A DNA stretch of 64,000 bases, from positions 124,001 to 188,000 of the forward strand of contig NZ_CP071849.1 in NCBI RefSeq assembly GCF_023716565.1. Reading direction: 5' to 3'. The first letter of the stretch is position 1; each line of letters begins with the position of its first letter. The notes under the pieces are model-generated. The model searched no databases, was not told where the DNA came from, and saw only the letters and a list, made by a program, of their open reading frames with translations. This stretch comes from Vibrio sp. SCSIO 43136. Lineage in GTDB: Bacteria; Pseudomonadota; Gammaproteobacteria; Enterobacterales; Vibrionaceae. Both the position numbers and the translations under genes were made by a program. Below are positions 63,772-64,000 of this stretch, one piece after another.

Positions 63772-64000
63772 ATGTCTTTCTTTGGCAACGTATTGAACAC
63801 AAAGGCTAGGCTAGGTCTCTCTTCACAGTTGCTGCTCGGATTGCTTCTGTTGAGTGGGTTATATGCGATTTCCGCTACGGCACTACAGTCGTGGTGGGTG
63901 TACCAGCACAACGAAGACAGGGTCGCTTCGGTGATGAAGTCGGTGGATCGCTACTATCTACCCAAAATTCAGCAAAGTTTAGTCGGTGATGATCAATACC
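63772..64000 (+). CDS. Membrane sensor protein, N-terminal part (cut by window edge)
   Basis: The frame is open from ATG 63772 to the edge (76 codons). TGGAG lies seven bases before the start. The protein begins MSFFGNVLNTKARLGLSSQL, then a membrane segment (LLLGLLLLSGLYAISATAL) and the start of a helical periplasmic region. This suits a sensor histidine kinase or another membrane signalling protein; the class cannot be told from this part. Confidence 0.65.
   Translation, partial: MSFFGNVLNTKARLGLSSQLLLGLLLLSGLYAISATALQSWWVYQHNEDRVASVMKSVDRYYLPKIQQSLVGDDQY

Noticed and set aside
1..64000. CRISPR array, rRNA, tRNA, prophage
   Set aside because: No regular repeat-spacer array, rRNA or tRNA sequences or phage structural genes were seen by reading. 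Short tRNA genes could be missed without a dedicated search.

Overview
The window reads as a chromosomal segment of a gammaproteobacterium of the genus Vibrio or a close relative. Grounds are the gene content and protein style: a HutW-type haem radical-SAM protein, hcp-hcr next to nirBD-nirC-cobA, a TraF-like outer-membrane protein, a Vibrio-type REP-associated transposase with GGTGTGTGTCC repeats, and SstT. Many of these lie on the second chromosome in vibrios, so I suspect that replicon, but nothing in the window proves it. No rRNA, tRNA, CRISPR array or prophage was seen. Both ends cut through genes: a chemoreceptor on the left (minus strand) and a membrane sensor on the right (plus strand).

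Layout. 0-5 kb: chemoreceptor fragment, a REP-type transposase with its repeats, a LysE-family exporter with a LysR regulator, a lipoprotein hydrolase and an unknown small protein. 5-11.6 kb: MFS transporter, the divergent pair maoP/hdfR, a DUF1778/GNAT toxin-antitoxin pair with a two-site operator, a LysR gene, an aldo/keto reductase and a GlcG/HbpS-like protein. 11.6-25 kb: norR, a CMD-family protein with divergent TetR regulator and twin operators, an acetyltransferase, a large DUF2339 membrane protein, an AlkC-type DNA glycosylase, hcp-hcr, a TraF-like outer-membrane protein and an AraC/SDR pair. 26-33 kb: hutW, then nirBD, nirC and cobA for nitrite reduction and sirohaem.

33-52.7 kb is the most notable block: an iron-uptake island. 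A fhuC-fhuD-fhuB transporter plus a FhuA/FoxA-like receptor is followed by a complete aerobactin-type system. That system consists of iucC (minus strand) and, across a Fur-box promoter, an MFS exporter, iutA, a second fhuC-fhuD-fhuB set, a YdjA-like nitroreductase, a single gene fusing iucA to iucB, and iucD. All four aerobactin biosynthetic activities are present in three genes, with no decarboxylase. This fits lysine and citrate as precursors.

52.7-64 kb: dbpA, a CACHE-GGDEF protein with a degenerate active-site motif, glgX divergent from lamB-malM with MalT boxes between them, a Sel1-repeat protein, sstT and the right-edge sensor.

Regulatory reading. GATGT-N7-ACATC palindromes (NorR half-site rule GT-N7-AC) occur before norR and, with a near-consensus sigma-54 promoter, before hcp. 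This suggests NorR controls hcp-hcr in response to nitric oxide. Fur boxes precede hutW, the first fhu operon, its receptor gene and the iucC/exporter divergent promoter. A palindrome of about 36 bp occurs twice in full and once as a half copy.
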